Source: Pseudomonas paracarnis | GTDB taxonomy: Bacteria > Pseudomonadota > Gammaproteobacteria > Pseudomonadales > Pseudomonadaceae | Assembly: GCF_904063055.1 (NCBI RefSeq) | Contig: NZ_CAJFCN010000004.1 | Coordinates: forward strand, 310,001 to 374,000 | Length of the DNA: 64,000 nucleotides | Direction of reading: 5' to 3' | Shown: positions 11,377 through 20,453 of the stretch, piece after piece | Layout: every line of letters starts with the position of its first letter | Position numbering within the stretch: position 1 is the first letter of the stretch | The notes under the pieces: model-generated | What the model was told of the DNA's origin: nothing | The model's input: only the letters and a program-made list of their open reading frames with translations | Databases searched by the model: none | Program-made: the position numbers and the translations under genes

Positions 11377-12190
11377 GGGGATACTCCGTGCGGTTGAGCA
11401 CCTGGCAATAGGAACTGATCGGGAAGTTCGACAACGCGTCGAAGGACGCCCCGGCATAGCCGAAGATCTTGCCGTCGCTGCGGTGCTGTTGCAGGTCGAT
11501 CAGCACCAGGCCGAGGGTCGGTACGATCTTCTCCTGCCACACGAACAGGTACAGCTGTTCGGCGATCTTGTAGTAATGGCAGCGGTCGGTGTCGCACAAG
11601 CCTTTCTCCACGCCCTCAAGGCATTGCCAGGCGTAGAACCGAGGGTTGAGGTAGATGTGTTCGTAGACCTCGCTGGGGCTGTAGCGATAGTGGTTGCGCA
11701 GGCCGACCAACTCGTCGGTGGGGGCGTGCAGGCAGTGGCCATCCTGCCACGGCCGGTCGAGGCTGCCGTGGAGGAAGTCGACCTGTACCGAGGTCAGCGG
11801 TTTGCCGGCCAGGGCACGGTGGTAGAGGCCTTCGTGGGTCTCTGCTGGTTCCGGCATACGGCCAATCACCGCGGTAAAGGAGGCATTTGGTGTGTCCAGC
11901 ACCAGGCTGATCGACCAGCTTTGCCCGGCCTCGTGCTTGATAAAGTCCACCAGGTACAGGCCCGGGCGAATCGAGCTGGCGCGGTAGGCGGCGCTGCCGC
12001 TGGAGTGGCCATCGGCGGCGTGCCAGGCCAGGCGTTCCTGTTCGAAGCGGTGTTCGATCTGCCAGCCATTGGCAAAGTGCAGGGTGAAGGTCTGGCCGGC
12101 CAGGTCGGCCAGGTTCGGCAGGATGAAGGCCTCAGGTGCAAACCCCTCAGCCAGGGCGCCCACGGTGATCCAGTCAGATGAATTCGACAT
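11369..12190 (-). CDS. MoaF-like protein (monoamine regulon type)
   Basis: The 273-residue soluble protein matches the two-domain MoaF family: an N-terminal lipocalin-like half (FTLHFANGWQIEHRFEQERLAW) and a C-terminal half with EVYEHIYLNPRFYAWQCLEG and YLFVWQEKIVPTLGLVLIDL. MoaF belongs to the monoamine regulon and, despite its name, is unrelated to molybdopterin synthesis. Whether it is an enzyme or a binding protein is unknown. It sits between cupin and SDR genes in one operon, and its stop codon overlaps the downstream GTG start. Confidence 0.72.
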   Translation of the reverse strand: MSNSSDWITVGALAEGFAPEAFILPNLADLAGQTFTLHFANGWQIEHRFEQERLAWHAADGHSSGSAAYRASSIRPGLYLVDFIKHEAGQSWSISLVLDTPNASFTAVIGRMPEPAETHEGLYHRALAGKPLTSVQVDFLHGSLDRPWQDGHCLHAPTDELVGLRNHYRYSPSEVYEHIYLNPRFYAWQCLEGVEKGLCDTDRCHYYKIAEQLYLFVWQEKIVPTLGLVLIDLQQHRSDGKIFGYAGASFDALSNFPISSYCQVLNRTEYPRD

Positions 12191-12203
12191 GGCAACCCCT
12201 CCC

Positions 12204-12569
12204 TTACACGACGGCGAAGTAGTGTTTGACGAAACTCTCGCTGACCACTTCCCACAGCACGGGCGTGCCCTTGGTCACGAACCAGCTGTCACCGGCTTTG
12301 TAGCGGGTGGATTGGCCGGTGGACTCGTCGGTCAGCACCACTTCACCGGTGACTATCGTGGCCTGTTCGGCGAACGGGTAAACCATGCGGAACTTGCCCT
12401 GGGTCGTGCCGAAGTACGCACTGCTGACCGCATCGGTGGGCGCGCCAAAGGTCATCTTGCCGAAGGCGCGGACGTCGCCTTCAAGGATTTGCGAGCCGAG
12501 GTCGGCCACGGTGCCCCAGGCGTCGAGTTCCGACAGCTGGACGTTGTGTTTCAGGGCGGTAAGAGGCAT
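12204..12569 (-). CDS. Small cupin-domain protein (DUF861 type)
   Basis: The 121-residue protein is a single cupin barrel, with AYFGTTQGKFRMVYPFAEQATIVTGEVVLTD and KAGDSWFVTKGTPVLWEV as its two halves. DUF861 cupins often accompany DAO-type amine oxidases, as it does here 31 bp downstream of one. The ATG at 12569 has AGGA upstream. Function is unknown; an accessory role in handling the amine-derived product is inferred. Confidence 0.75.
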   Translation of the reverse strand: MPLTALKHNVQLSELDAWGTVADLGSQILEGDVRAFGKMTFGAPTDAVSSAYFGTTQGKFRMVYPFAEQATIVTGEVVLTDESTGQSTRYKAGDSWFVTKGTPVLWEVVSESFVKHYFAVV

Positions 12570-12600
12570 GGCAGTGGTTCCTGTGAGTGAGAAAAGAGGG

Positions 12601-13899
12601 TTAGCGGCGCCCATTCCAGTAGCCGGAAAGTTGGTGCCAGGATTTGCCCGCCGTCAGCAGCAGGGGGCGAATCGCGTCCTTGCCGATGATGGTGGGGCGG
12701 TGAATCGAGCTGACCAGGTCATAACGCGCCGAGCCTTCGCTCATGCCTTCGGCCAGTACCTTGCAGATGATGTGACTGGGCGTGACGCCAAAGCCGGAAT
12801 AGCCCTGCACGAAAAACGCATTGCTGCGCCCCGGCAAGGTGCCCACTTGCGGGAACAGGTTCGGGCTGCACGCCATCGGGCCGCCCCAGGCCAAGTCGAT
12901 TTTCACGTCCTTGAGGTAGGGGAAAATCTTCAGCATCAGGTGACGGTTCCAGGCTTTCAGGTCGTCGGGAATGTGCTCCACCAGGGGCGTCGCGGCGCCG
13001 AACAGCAGGCGGTTTTCGTTAGTCACGCGGTAGTAGTCGATCACCGGGCGGATATCGCTGTAGGCCCCACGGATCGGGCTGATGCGCTGGATCAACTCCT
13101 CGGACAACGGCTCGGTCATCATCTGGAACGCGTAGGTGTTGATGGTCGAGCGGTGCAGTTCTGGCTCCAGCTTGTTGAGAAAGCTGTCACAGGCCCACAG
13201 CAACTTGCTGGCGCGTACCGAACCGCGACCGGTGCGCACGGTGATGCGCTCGCCGTAGCTGACTTCCAGCGCCGGGCTGTTCTCGAAGATCTTCACGCCA
13301 TGGCTGGCCAGTGCGGTAGCTTCGCCCAGCAGCAGGTTCAGCGAGTGCACATGCCCGCCACCCATGTGCAACAGGGCGCTGGTGTAGGCGGTGGAGCCGA
13401 TGATCTGCTGCACATCGGAGCCGCCGAGAAAGCGGATTTCGTGCTGGCTGTTGATCGACTTGAACTCTTTCTCCCAGGCGCGCAGGGTTTTTTCCTGGCG
13501 GGCGTTGAAGCCCATATAGCCGTAGCCGTGGCAAAAGTCCGCGTCGATGTTGTACTTGGCGATGCGGTTCTTGATGATGTCGGCGCCCAGGTCGCTGATC
13601 TCGAACACTTGGCGCAGGCCGTCTTCGCCCACGTCCTTCTTGATCTTCTCCAGGTCATGGCCGATGCCTGCCATGATCTGCCCACCGTTGCGGCCCGTGC
13701 CGCCAAAGCCCAGGTAGCGCGCTTCGAGCACCACAATGTTGGTGATGCCTTTTTCCGCCAGCTCAAGGGCCGTGTTGATCCCGGAAAAGCCGCCACCGAT
13801 GACCACGACGTCTGCGTCGATATCCTGTTCCAGGGTGGGGAAGCTGAGGTTGTATTTCTTGGTGGCGGTGTAGTACGTGGGGGTTTCGATGTTGATCAT
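12601..13899 (-). CDS. FAD-dependent amine oxidase-like protein (DAO/PuuB family)
   Basis: The 432-residue flavoprotein has the N-terminal dinucleotide motif VVVIGGGFSGINTALELAE, the GGTGRNGGQIM motif of gamma-glutamylputrescine oxidase-like enzymes, and the C-terminal FFVQGYSGFGVTPSHI. It should oxidise a primary or secondary amine to an aldehyde, with ammonia and hydrogen peroxide or reduced flavin. No copper amine oxidase is in the window, so this protein is the candidate first enzyme for tyramine, dopamine or octopamine. It is the first gene of a five-gene operon. The ATG at 13899 has a weak ribosome site. Confidence 0.78.
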   Translation of the reverse strand: MINIETPTYYTATKKYNLSFPTLEQDIDADVVVIGGGFSGINTALELAEKGITNIVVLEARYLGFGGTGRNGGQIMAGIGHDLEKIKKDVGEDGLRQVFEISDLGADIIKNRIAKYNIDADFCHGYGYMGFNARQEKTLRAWEKEFKSINSQHEIRFLGGSDVQQIIGSTAYTSALLHMGGGHVHSLNLLLGEATALASHGVKIFENSPALEVSYGERITVRTGRGSVRASKLLWACDSFLNKLEPELHRSTINTYAFQMMTEPLSEELIQRISPIRGAYSDIRPVIDYYRVTNENRLLFGAATPLVEHIPDDLKAWNRHLMLKIFPYLKDVKIDLAWGGPMACSPNLFPQVGTLPGRSNAFFVQGYSGFGVTPSHIICKVLAEGMSEGSARYDLVSSIHRPTIIGKDAIRPLLLTAGKSWHQLSGYWNGRR

Positions 13900-13977
13900 G
13901 GCGCAGCCTGAGAAAGTGAAGGAAGGCGCTAAAGCGGATGCCTCCATTAGGGCCCCTGGCGGGCTGGAAGTCTTGAT

Positions 13978-14000
13978 CCTGCGTGCCCGGTTTTTTGATT
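13978..14000. promoter_or_regulatory. Candidate FeaR-type operator before the amine oxidase operon
   Basis: CCTGCGTGCC (13978-13987) followed by CGGTTTTTT repeats the exact 10-mer found at 6465-6474. It resembles the CTGCCAGGTTTTAT at 3177-3190. It lies 80 bp upstream of the operon's first gene. Confidence 0.35.
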
Positions 14001-14068
14001 CAGCGCGCCACGGGCGAGGGCACCTACAAGTTATAGCGCGCTCGCCGGCCGGGAATGTTAGAGTTTCG

Positions 14069-14082
14069 TTAAACTATTAACT
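14069..14082. promoter_or_regulatory. Candidate HpaR operator: GTTAAACTATTAAC
   Basis: A near-palindromic GTTAA/TTAAC element lies just upstream of hpaR, where a MarR repressor would bind for autorepression. Similar GTTAAC-centred elements are found in the hpaG1-hpaA intergenic region (21931-21962). Confidence 0.4.
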
Positions 14083-14106
14083 AAATACTTCGTGACCCTG
14101 AGCCCT

Positions 14107-14529
14107 ATGTCCACACCTCGACAATCCCTGACCCTGGCCTTGCTGCAAGCGCGCGAGGCCGCGATGAGTTTTTTCCGTCCATCCCTGAATGAACACGGCC
14201 TGACCGAACAGCAATGGCGCATCATCCGCATCCTTGAACAGCATGGTGAGTTGGAGATCTACCAACTGGCGGAACTGGCCTGCATCCTCAAGCCGAGCAT
14301 GACCGGCGTGCTGGTGCGCATGGAAGCGGCCGGCATGGTGCACCGGCGCAAGGCCGAACAGGACCAGCGCCGGGTGCTGATTACCCTGGCGGACAAGGGC
14401 AAAGCGAGTTTTGAGTCCATGAGCCAGTGCATGGAGGCCAACTACCAGCGCTTGCAGGATCAGTTTGGCGAAGAGAAATTCCAGACCTTGTTGGGGTTGC
14501 TGGATGACTTGAAGAACATCAAGCGCTGA
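14107..14529 (+). CDS. hpaR: MarR-family repressor HpaR of the homoprotocatechuate operon
   Basis: The 140-residue winged-helix regulator closely follows the enterobacterial HpaR pattern, with LTLALLQAREAAMSFFRPSL, LTEQQWRIIRIL, LAELACILKPSMTGVLVRME and the wing DQRRVLITLADKGK. HpaR represses the meta-cleavage operon until 4-hydroxyphenylacetate or homoprotocatechuate binds. It converges on hpaI and lies at the distal end of the operon it should control. The ATG at 14107 aligns with homologues; a GTG at 14092 is possible. Confidence 0.9.
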   Translation: MSTPRQSLTLALLQAREAAMSFFRPSLNEHGLTEQQWRIIRILEQHGELEIYQLAELACILKPSMTGVLVRMEAAGMVHRRKAEQDQRRVLITLADKGKASFESMSQCMEANYQRLQDQFGEEKFQTLLGLLDDLKNIKR

Positions 14530-14556
14530 CCTAGTGACTGAACCACCACCGGTCAA

Positions 14557-14588
14557 CGGTGGGAGCAGGCAAGCCAGCTCCCACATGG
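14557..14588. terminator. Hairpin between convergent hpaR and hpaI (REP half-element)
   Basis: TGGGAGC at about 14560 pairs with GCTCCCA near 14577-14584. The segment carries GCAGGCAAGCCAGCTCCCAC, one half of the common Pseudomonas REP. It lies in the 62-bp gap between two converging genes and probably ends transcription. Confidence 0.5.
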
Positions 14589-14591
14589 ATT

Positions 14592-15392
14592 TCAGTAGAC
14601 ACCACCGGTATTGGCAGCCACAGGCACGTCTTTGAACTTCCCGGCCAGGCTTTGCAGGCCCCGCATCAACACCGTGGTGTCGACCCCCACCGCCACGAAC
14701 GTCGCCCCCAACTCGATATAGCGTCGTGCGAGATTTTCATCTGCACTGAGAATCCCTGCGGCCTTACCCGCCTTGACGATACGCACGATGGCGTCCTCAA
14801 TCGCCGCCTGTACCTGCGGATGCCCCGGGTTACCCCGATGGCCCATGGACGCGCTCAAATCTGCCGGGCCGATAAACACACCGTCCACGCCTTCGACGGC
14901 GGCAATGGCGTCCAGATTGGCCAGGCCCTCGGCATTCTCAATCTGCACCAGCAGGCACATCTGCGCGTCGGCCTGGTCGAGGTAATCGGCGATGCTGTTC
15001 CAGCGCGAGGCGCGGGCCAGGGCGCTGCCGACCCCGCGAATACCCTGGGGCGGGTAGCGCAGGGCGCGCACCCGTTCTTGGGCCTGGGCAGCGTTTTCGA
15101 CCATGGGCACCAGCAGCGTCTGGGCGCCGATATCCAGCAGTTGTTTGATCAGCGCCGTGTCGCCGATCACCGGGCGAATCAACGCCTGGCTGGGGTAGGG
15201 CGCGATGGCCTGTAATTGCGCGAGCATCCCCGGCAGGTGGTTGGGCGCATGTTCGCCGTCGATCAGCAGCCAGTCGAAACCGGCGTTGGCCGCCAGTTCC
15301 GCGCAGTAGGCGTTGGCAAGGCCGAGCCACAGGCCGATCTGTACCTCGCGGTTGTGCAGGCGTTGCTTGAAGCGGTTGACAGGCATGTCCAT
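14592..15392 (-). CDS. hpaI: 4-hydroxy-2-oxoheptanedioate aldolase HpaI
   Basis: The 266-residue class II HpcH/HpaI aldolase (family about 262 residues) has [31 protein letters not shown] at the N-terminus. The metal site sits around [31 protein letters not shown]. It splits 4-hydroxy-2-oxoheptanedioate into pyruvate and succinic semialdehyde, the last step of the pathway. AGGAG lies seven bases before the ATG at 15392. It is the last gene of the hpa operon. Confidence 0.93.
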   Translation of the reverse strand: MDMPVNRFKQRLHNREVQIGLWLGLANAYCAELAANAGFDWLLIDGEHAPNHLPGMLAQLQAIAPYPSQALIRPVIGDTALIKQLLDIGAQTLLVPMVENAAQAQERVRALRYPPQGIRGVGSALARASRWNSIADYLDQADAQMCLLVQIENAEGLANLDAIAAVEGVDGVFIGPADLSASMGHRGNPGHPQVQAAIEDAIVRIVKAGKAAGILSADENLARRYIELGATFVAVGVDTTVLMRGLQSLAGKFKDVPVAANTGGVY

Positions 15393-15408
15393 GAAAGCAC
15401 TCCTGGGT

Positions 15409-16212
15409 TCAGACGAAGCGGCAGGCAATCGAGCCGAGCAGGTCGTAGTCGACGTGGAAGGTATCGCCAGGGCGGGCCGCCACGGGGCGGGTAAACGAGC
15501 CGCCGAGAATCACCTGGCCGGGCAGCAGGGTGACGTCATAGGGCGCCAGCTTGTTGGCCAGCCACGCCACGCCTTTGGCCGGGTGGTTGAGCACCGCCGC
15601 CGACACCCCGGACTCTTCGATCACGCCATTGCGATACAACACCGCCGGCACCTTGCGCAGGTCGATCTCGGTGGGGCGCACGGCGCGGCCGCCGAGGACC
15701 ACACCGGCGTTGGCGGCGTTGTCGGAGATGGTGTCGAACACCTTGCGGGTGGCGTTGGTATGCGGGTCGACCTGCTGGATGCGGGCGTCGATGATTTCCA
15801 GCGCCGGGATCACCCATTCGGTGGCGTCGAGCACATCGAACACCGTGCAGTTGGGGCCTTTGAGCGGCTTGCCGAGGATGAAAGCCAGTTCCACCTCCAC
15901 CCGCGGCACGATGAAACGCTCGAAGGGAATGTCGCTGCCTTCGTCGAAAAACATGTCGTCGAGCAGGGCACCGTAATCGGGTTCGGTGATATTCGACGAC
16001 ACCTGCATGGCCCGTGACGTGAGGCCGATCTTGTGGCCCTTGAGCGTGCGCCCGTCCTTGATCTTCTGCGCAACCCATTCACGCTGGATGGCGTAGGCGT
16101 CGTCGATCGTCATATCGGGGTAGTCGAGGGAAAACTGGCGCACCTGTTCGCGGCTGCGTTCGGCGCGGTCCAGGTGGGCGGCGGCCGCAAGGATTTGCTG
16201 GGAGTCGAGCAT
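15409..16212 (-). CDS. hpaH: 2-oxo-hept-4-ene-1,7-dioate hydratase HpaH
   Basis: The 267-residue protein belongs to the FAH-like 2-keto-4-pentenoate hydratase family. Signatures include [45 protein letters not shown], and the C-terminal [14 protein letters not shown]. It adds water to 2-oxohept-4-ene-1,7-dioate to give the HpaI substrate, using Mg2+. It lies 16 bp upstream of hpaI and 11 bp downstream of hpaX. Confidence 0.93.
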   Translation of the reverse strand: MLDSQQILAAAAHLDRAERSREQVRQFSLDYPDMTIDDAYAIQREWVAQKIKDGRTLKGHKIGLTSRAMQVSSNITEPDYGALLDDMFFDEGSDIPFERFIVPRVEVELAFILGKPLKGPNCTVFDVLDATEWVIPALEIIDARIQQVDPHTNATRKVFDTISDNAANAGVVLGGRAVRPTEIDLRKVPAVLYRNGVIEESGVSAAVLNHPAKGVAWLANKLAPYDVTLLPGQVILGGSFTRPVAARPGDTFHVDYDLLGSIACRFV

Positions 16213-16223
16213 GGCAACGGTCT

Positions 16224-17528
16224 CTAGTGTGGGTTGACGATGGCGGCCTGGGTGCGCAGCACCAGCAAGCCACCGAGGGCGATAAACAGCGCGAGTACGT
16301 ACAGGGCCAGGCTGGCGCTCTGGGTGGCGTCGCGCATCCAGCCGATCAGGTAGGGCGCGAGGAACGCCGCGATGCTGCCGAACGAGCTGATCATGGCGAT
16401 GCCCGTCGCCTGGGTGGTGTGGGAGAGAAACGCCGGTGGCAGTTGCCAGAACATCGGCAGCGCGGCACTGGCGCCCATGCCGGCGACCAACAGCCCGCCC
16501 ATCACCAGCAGCGCATTGGCGGGCGCCAGGCCCGCCACGGCGATGCCGAGCGCCGCCATCAGCAATGGCACGCACAGGTGCCAGCGGCGCTCGCGGTGGC
16601 GGTCGGACGAGCGCCCACAGCCGAGCATAAAGAAGCAACCGGCCAGGTACGGCACGGCGCTGAGCAAGCCGACCTGGCTGTCGCGGCCGATGCCGGCGCC
16701 GTGGATCAGGGTGGGCATCCAGAACGCCAGGGTGTTGACCGCCAGCATCACCGCAAAGTACACGGCCACCAGCAGCCACACCTGCGGGTCACGCAGGATG
16801 CCGCCGAACGAGGTGATGGTCTTGCGCTGTTCCTCGTTGCTCAGTTGGGTGCGCAGTTGCTGTTTTTGCTCGGCAGTCAGCCAGTGCACCGACTCGAAAC
16901 TGTCCGGCAACCACTTGAGCACCACCAGTCCCAGCAGCACCACGGGCGCGCCTTCGATCAGGAACATCCACTGCCAGCCGCGCAGGCTGCCGACATCATG
17001 GAAGTTCTCCAGGATCGCCCCGGAAATCGGCCCGCCCAACACCCCGGCCATAGGCACGGCAATGGCAAACAAGGCGGTGACCTGGGCGCGACGGCGCGCC
17101 GGGTACCAGCGGTTCAGGAATACCAGGATCCCCGGAAAAAACCCGGCCTCGGCCACCCCCAGTAGAAAGCGCAGCACGTAGAACCCGCGCGCGCTCTCCA
17201 CCCACAACATGCCGGTGGAGAGCAGGCCCCACACCACCATCAGGCAGGCGATCCAGCGCCGTGGCCCGACGCGGTCCAGGGCAATGTTGCTGGGCACGCC
17301 GAACAGTGCATAGGCGATGAAGAACAGACCGGCGCCAAAGCCATACACGGTGTCGCTGAAGTGCAGGTCGCTGCTCATCTGCATCTTGGCAAAGCCGATG
17401 TTGATGCGGTCCAGATGGGCGAACAGGTAACACACCAGCAACAAGGGCATCAGGCGCCAGGTCACCAAACGATGGGTGCGGTCGTGCTCGGCAAGCCGCA
17501 GGCTTGCAGTGGAATGGGCTGTGCTCAT
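16224..17528 (-). CDS. hpaX: MFS transporter HpaX, probable 4-hydroxyphenylacetate permease
   Basis: The 434-residue anion:cation symporter-family MFS protein has twelve predicted membrane helices. The first-helix motif [21 protein letters not shown] and the loop [19 protein letters not shown] are diagnostic of the HpaX/phthalate permease group, and a central loop begins near residue 195. It sits between hpaF and hpaH, the place where hpaX appears in hpa clusters. The expected role is proton-coupled uptake of 4-hydroxyphenylacetate or homoprotocatechuate. Confidence 0.88.
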   Translation of the reverse strand: MSTAHSTASLRLAEHDRTHRLVTWRLMPLLLVCYLFAHLDRINIGFAKMQMSSDLHFSDTVYGFGAGLFFIAYALFGVPSNIALDRVGPRRWIACLMVVWGLLSTGMLWVESARGFYVLRFLLGVAEAGFFPGILVFLNRWYPARRRAQVTALFAIAVPMAGVLGGPISGAILENFHDVGSLRGWQWMFLIEGAPVVLLGLVVLKWLPDSFESVHWLTAEQKQQLRTQLSNEEQRKTITSFGGILRDPQVWLLVAVYFAVMLAVNTLAFWMPTLIHGAGIGRDSQVGLLSAVPYLAGCFFMLGCGRSSDRHRERRWHLCVPLLMAALGIAVAGLAPANALLVMGGLLVAGMGASAALPMFWQLPPAFLSHTTQATGIAMISSFGSIAAFLAPYLIGWMRDATQSASLALYVLALFIALGGLLVLRTQAAIVNPH

Positions 17529-17567
17529 GATGGTGTTCTTCTTGTAGTTGTAGGAGCCGGGGTCGTT

Positions 17568-17960
17568 TCAGCTCGCCGCGTTGTTCAGGAACGCGTGCAC
17601 ATTGTTCTGCTTGAAGTTGAGCTGCGGGTGCAGCTCGATCATCTCGAACGACAACGCGAGCAAGCGCTGTGCCTGCAGCTCGGCGAAGTGCGCGATGATC
17701 ACCGCGAACACCGCTTGGGCGACGGCCTCGCGCGTGGTCAGGTCGCGGCCATGGCCGACCTTGAGGGTCATGTGCACAAAGGCATAGTCATGCTTGCCGT
17801 CGGCCATGCGCCAGGTGTCCAGGCGTACGCCGCGACTGCGAATGCCGCCCAGCGGAAACACACCGCTGTCGCCCAGCACGCGGTGGACTTTTTCAAACAG
17901 GCCGGGCAAGTCGGCCTGCTGTTCGAGGTTGTCGGTGTACTCAGCGATAAAGTGCGGCAT
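17568..17960 (-). CDS. hpaF: 5-carboxymethyl-2-hydroxymuconate delta-isomerase HpaF
   Basis: The 130-residue tautomerase-fold protein begins with the Met-Pro that exposes the catalytic N-terminal proline (MPHFIAEYTDN). It contains GIRSRGVRLDTWRMADG and FVHMTLKVGHGRD as in CHMI. It isomerises 5-carboxymethyl-2-hydroxymuconate before decarboxylation. GGGAGAG precedes the ATG, and the gene follows hpaD after 15 bp. Confidence 0.93.
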   Translation of the reverse strand: MPHFIAEYTDNLEQQADLPGLFEKVHRVLGDSGVFPLGGIRSRGVRLDTWRMADGKHDYAFVHMTLKVGHGRDLTTREAVAQAVFAVIIAHFAELQAQRLLALSFEMIELHPQLNFKQNNVHAFLNNAAS

Positions 17961-17975
17961 GGGGCTCTCCCAGGG

Positions 17976-18833
17976 TTAAAGCGGGAAAATCGCGTTGATC
18001 TGGCCGGTGCCCGAACTGCCGAACGGCGGCGTGATGATCTCGGCCGGCTTGGCATAGTCCGGCCCACCCAGCAGGCCCAGGAGCATGGCGGTGTCGTGCA
18101 TCTTGCCTTCGCCAAAACAGTGTTCGGCGTAGTCGGGCAACATGGCGCAGAACTCCTTGAAGCGGCCTTGCTTCCACATTTGCACGACATGCAGGTCCAC
18201 CTGCTTGTCGAATTCGCGGGTCCAGTTGTGGATATTCGCCTCAGCCTCGCGGTCGTCCGAGAACCGATGGGACAGCGAGCCGGACGCCAGCACCAGTACC
18301 TTGCGATCGCTCTTTTCAATCGCCCGGCGCACGGCGGCGCCGAAGGCAAAACTGTCTTCCAGGCGATGCCAGGCGCACCAGGCAGCGATGGAAATGACTT
18401 TGAATTTTTCTGCGTCGGGCACGCCCATATGCATGTAGCGCATGGGCACCAGGGTGCCGTATTCCAGCTCCAGGCTCGGGATGTTGTGTGCCATGCTGCG
18501 CACGCCAGCCAGGTTGGCTTCGGCGGCGATCAGCTCGCCCAGCTCGGGGCAACCGGGGTAGGCGTAGTCCATGTTCTTGATGAAGTGCGGCAGTTCGTTG
18601 CTGGTGTAGGTGCCCTGGAACTGTTCGCCGCAGTTGACGTGGTAGCCGCTGTTGACCAGCCAGTGCACGTCGAACACCACCGCGGTGTCGGCCCCCAGTT
18701 CGCGGGCGCGCCGGCCGATTTCCTTGTGCCCGGCAATCGCCGCTTCGCGACAGCCGTGATGTTTGCCGGGCAGTTCCGACAGGTACATCGACGGTACGTG
18801 GCAGATCTTCGCTGCCAGAACCACTTCGCCCAT
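17976..18833 (-). CDS. hpaD: Homoprotocatechuate 2,3-dioxygenase HpaD (class III extradiol)
   Basis: The 285-residue protein is close to enterobacterial HpaD/HpcB over its whole length. Shared stretches are KICHVPSMYLSELPGKHHGC, VFDVHWLVNSGYHVNC, LVLASGSLSHRFSDDREAE and the C-terminal GSSGTGQINAIFPL. It uses Fe(II) and O2 to open the ring of 3,4-dihydroxyphenylacetate at the 2,3 bond, giving 5-carboxymethyl-2-hydroxymuconic semialdehyde. A REP doublet separates it from hpaE upstream. Confidence 0.94.
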   Translation of the reverse strand: MGEVVLAAKICHVPSMYLSELPGKHHGCREAAIAGHKEIGRRARELGADTAVVFDVHWLVNSGYHVNCGEQFQGTYTSNELPHFIKNMDYAYPGCPELGELIAAEANLAGVRSMAHNIPSLELEYGTLVPMRYMHMGVPDAEKFKVISIAAWCAWHRLEDSFAFGAAVRRAIEKSDRKVLVLASGSLSHRFSDDREAEANIHNWTREFDKQVDLHVVQMWKQGRFKEFCAMLPDYAEHCFGEGKMHDTAMLLGLLGGPDYAKPAEIITPPFGSSGTGQINAIFPL

Positions 18834-18878
18834 GATGACTCTCCTGAATAATTATTCTTGTATGGCCTGTGAGGTCCC

Positions 18879-18970
18879 TGTGGGGGCTGGCTTGCCTGCG
18901 ATGGCATCGGCTCGGTACGGCTGAAGGACCGCGGTGCCTGCATCGCGGGCAAGCCCGGCTCCCGCAGGAG
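18879..18970. repeat. REP-type inverted repeat inside the hpa operon
   Basis: The left arm GTGGGGGCTGGCTTGCCTGCGAT faces a diverged right arm ATCGCGGGCAAGCCCGGCTCCCGC. It occupies the gap between hpaE and hpaD, so the operon mRNA would carry a strong stem-loop between these cistrons. That could set the ratio of upstream to downstream products. Confidence 0.75.
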
Positions 18971-18987
18971 GCTTGTTTGAGCCTGGG

Positions 18988-20448
18988 CTACACGCCCCAG
19001 CGCGGAATGTGATGACTGCCCATGGAAATACACACGTTCTTGATCTCGGCAAACACTTCGAAGCTGTACTGGCCGCCTTCACGCCCGGTGCCCGAGCCTT
19101 TGACCCCGCCGAACGGCTGGCGCAAATCCCGTACGTTCTGGCTGTTGATAAATACCATGCCCGCTTCGATACCGCGCGCCAGGCGGTGGGCCTTGCCGAT
19201 GTCCTGGGTCCAGATGTAGGAGGCCAGCCCGTATTCGGTGTCGTTGGCCAATTGCAGTGCCTCGGCTTCATCCTTGAACGGAATCAGGCACACCACCGGC
19301 CCGAAGATTTCCTCCTGGGCGATGCGCATCCGGTTATTCACGTCGGCAAACACCGTCGGCTGGATAAACTGGCCGCGGCTCAGGTGCGCCGGCAGGTTGG
19401 CAGGACGCTCCAGGCCACCGGCCAGCAGCGTGGCGCCTTCCTCCAGACCGATCTTGATATAGCCGGTGACCTTGTCGTAATGGGCCTGGGTGATCATCGA
19501 GCCGACCTGGGTCTTCGGGTCCTGGGGGTCGCCCACGATCAGGCGCTTGGCCCGCGCCGCGAATTCGGCGACAAATTGCGGGTAGACGCTTTCCTGGATA
19601 AAGATCCGGCTGCCAGCGGTGCAACGCTCGCCGTTGAGGGAGAAGATCGTGAAGAGTGCGGCGTCGAGGGCGCGTTCCAGGTCGGCGTCTTCGAAAATCA
19701 GCACCGGCGACTTGCCCCCCAGTTCCATGGAGTACTTTTTCAGGCCGGCGCTCTGCATGATTTTCTTACCGGTGGCGGTGCCGCCGGTAAAGGAAATCGC
19801 CCGCACGTCCGGGTGGCGCACCAGTGCATCACCGGCGGTGGCGCCGTAGCCCTGGATCACATTGAGCACGCCATTGGGAATCCCGGCTTCCACCGCCAGG
19901 CGCCCCAGTTCATTGGCGGTCAGCGGCGACAGTTCCGACATCTTCAACACCGCCGTATTGCCCAGCGCCAGGCACGGCGCGGTCTTCCAGGTTGCGGTCA
20001 TGAACGGCACGTTCCAGGGCGACACCAGTCCGCACACGCCCACTGGCTGGTACAGGGTGTAATTGAGCATCTGGTCGTCCACCGGGTAGGTGTGGCCGTC
20101 CATGCGGGTGCAGACTTCAGCGAAGAAATCGAAGTTGTGCGAGGCACGCGGGATCAACACATTCTTGGTCTGGTGGATCGGCAGGCCGGTGTCCAGGGTC
20201 TCCAGCTCGGCCAGGTGTGGCACGTTCTGTTCGATCAGCTCGCCCAGCTTGCGCATCAAGCGCGCGCGCTCTTTGGCCGGCGTATTGGCCCACTTGGGGA
20301 ACGCGGCCTTGGCCGCCGCCACGGCCTGCGCGACTTCTTCGGCACCGCCGCTGGCCACTTCACCGATGGCCTCGCCGGTGGCCGGGTTGTAGTTGATAAA
20401 GGTGTCTTTGCTTTCGACCTCACGGCCGTTGATCCAGTGTTTGATCAT
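18988..20448 (-). CDS. hpaE: 5-carboxymethyl-2-hydroxymuconate semialdehyde dehydrogenase HpaE
   Basis: The 486-residue ALDH matches enterobacterial HpaE almost throughout. Landmarks are HWINGREV, PIHQTKNVLIPRASHNFDFF, the glutamate motif YSMELGGKSP, the cysteine loop NGERCTAGSRIF, and FEVFAEIKNVCISMG at the C-terminus. It oxidises the HpaD ring-opening product with NAD+. The ATG at 20448 is preferred to a TTG at 20457. The TGA stop of hpaG2 lies only five bases upstream of this ATG. Confidence 0.94.
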   Translation of the reverse strand: MIKHWINGREVESKDTFINYNPATGEAIGEVASGGAEEVAQAVAAAKAAFPKWANTPAKERARLMRKLGELIEQNVPHLAELETLDTGLPIHQTKNVLIPRASHNFDFFAEVCTRMDGHTYPVDDQMLNYTLYQPVGVCGLVSPWNVPFMTATWKTAPCLALGNTAVLKMSELSPLTANELGRLAVEAGIPNGVLNVIQGYGATAGDALVRHPDVRAISFTGGTATGKKIMQSAGLKKYSMELGGKSPVLIFEDADLERALDAALFTIFSLNGERCTAGSRIFIQESVYPQFVAEFAARAKRLIVGDPQDPKTQVGSMITQAHYDKVTGYIKIGLEEGATLLAGGLERPANLPAHLSRGQFIQPTVFADVNNRMRIAQEEIFGPVVCLIPFKDEAEALQLANDTEYGLASYIWTQDIGKAHRLARGIEAGMVFINSQNVRDLRQPFGGVKGSGTGREGGQYSFEVFAEIKNVCISMGSHHIPRWGV

Positions 20449-20453
20449 GGTGC

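Noticed and set aside
12385..13911. 508-codon open frame on the plus strand
   Set aside because: It is antisense to the FAD amine oxidase-like gene, whose dinucleotide motif and start are clear.
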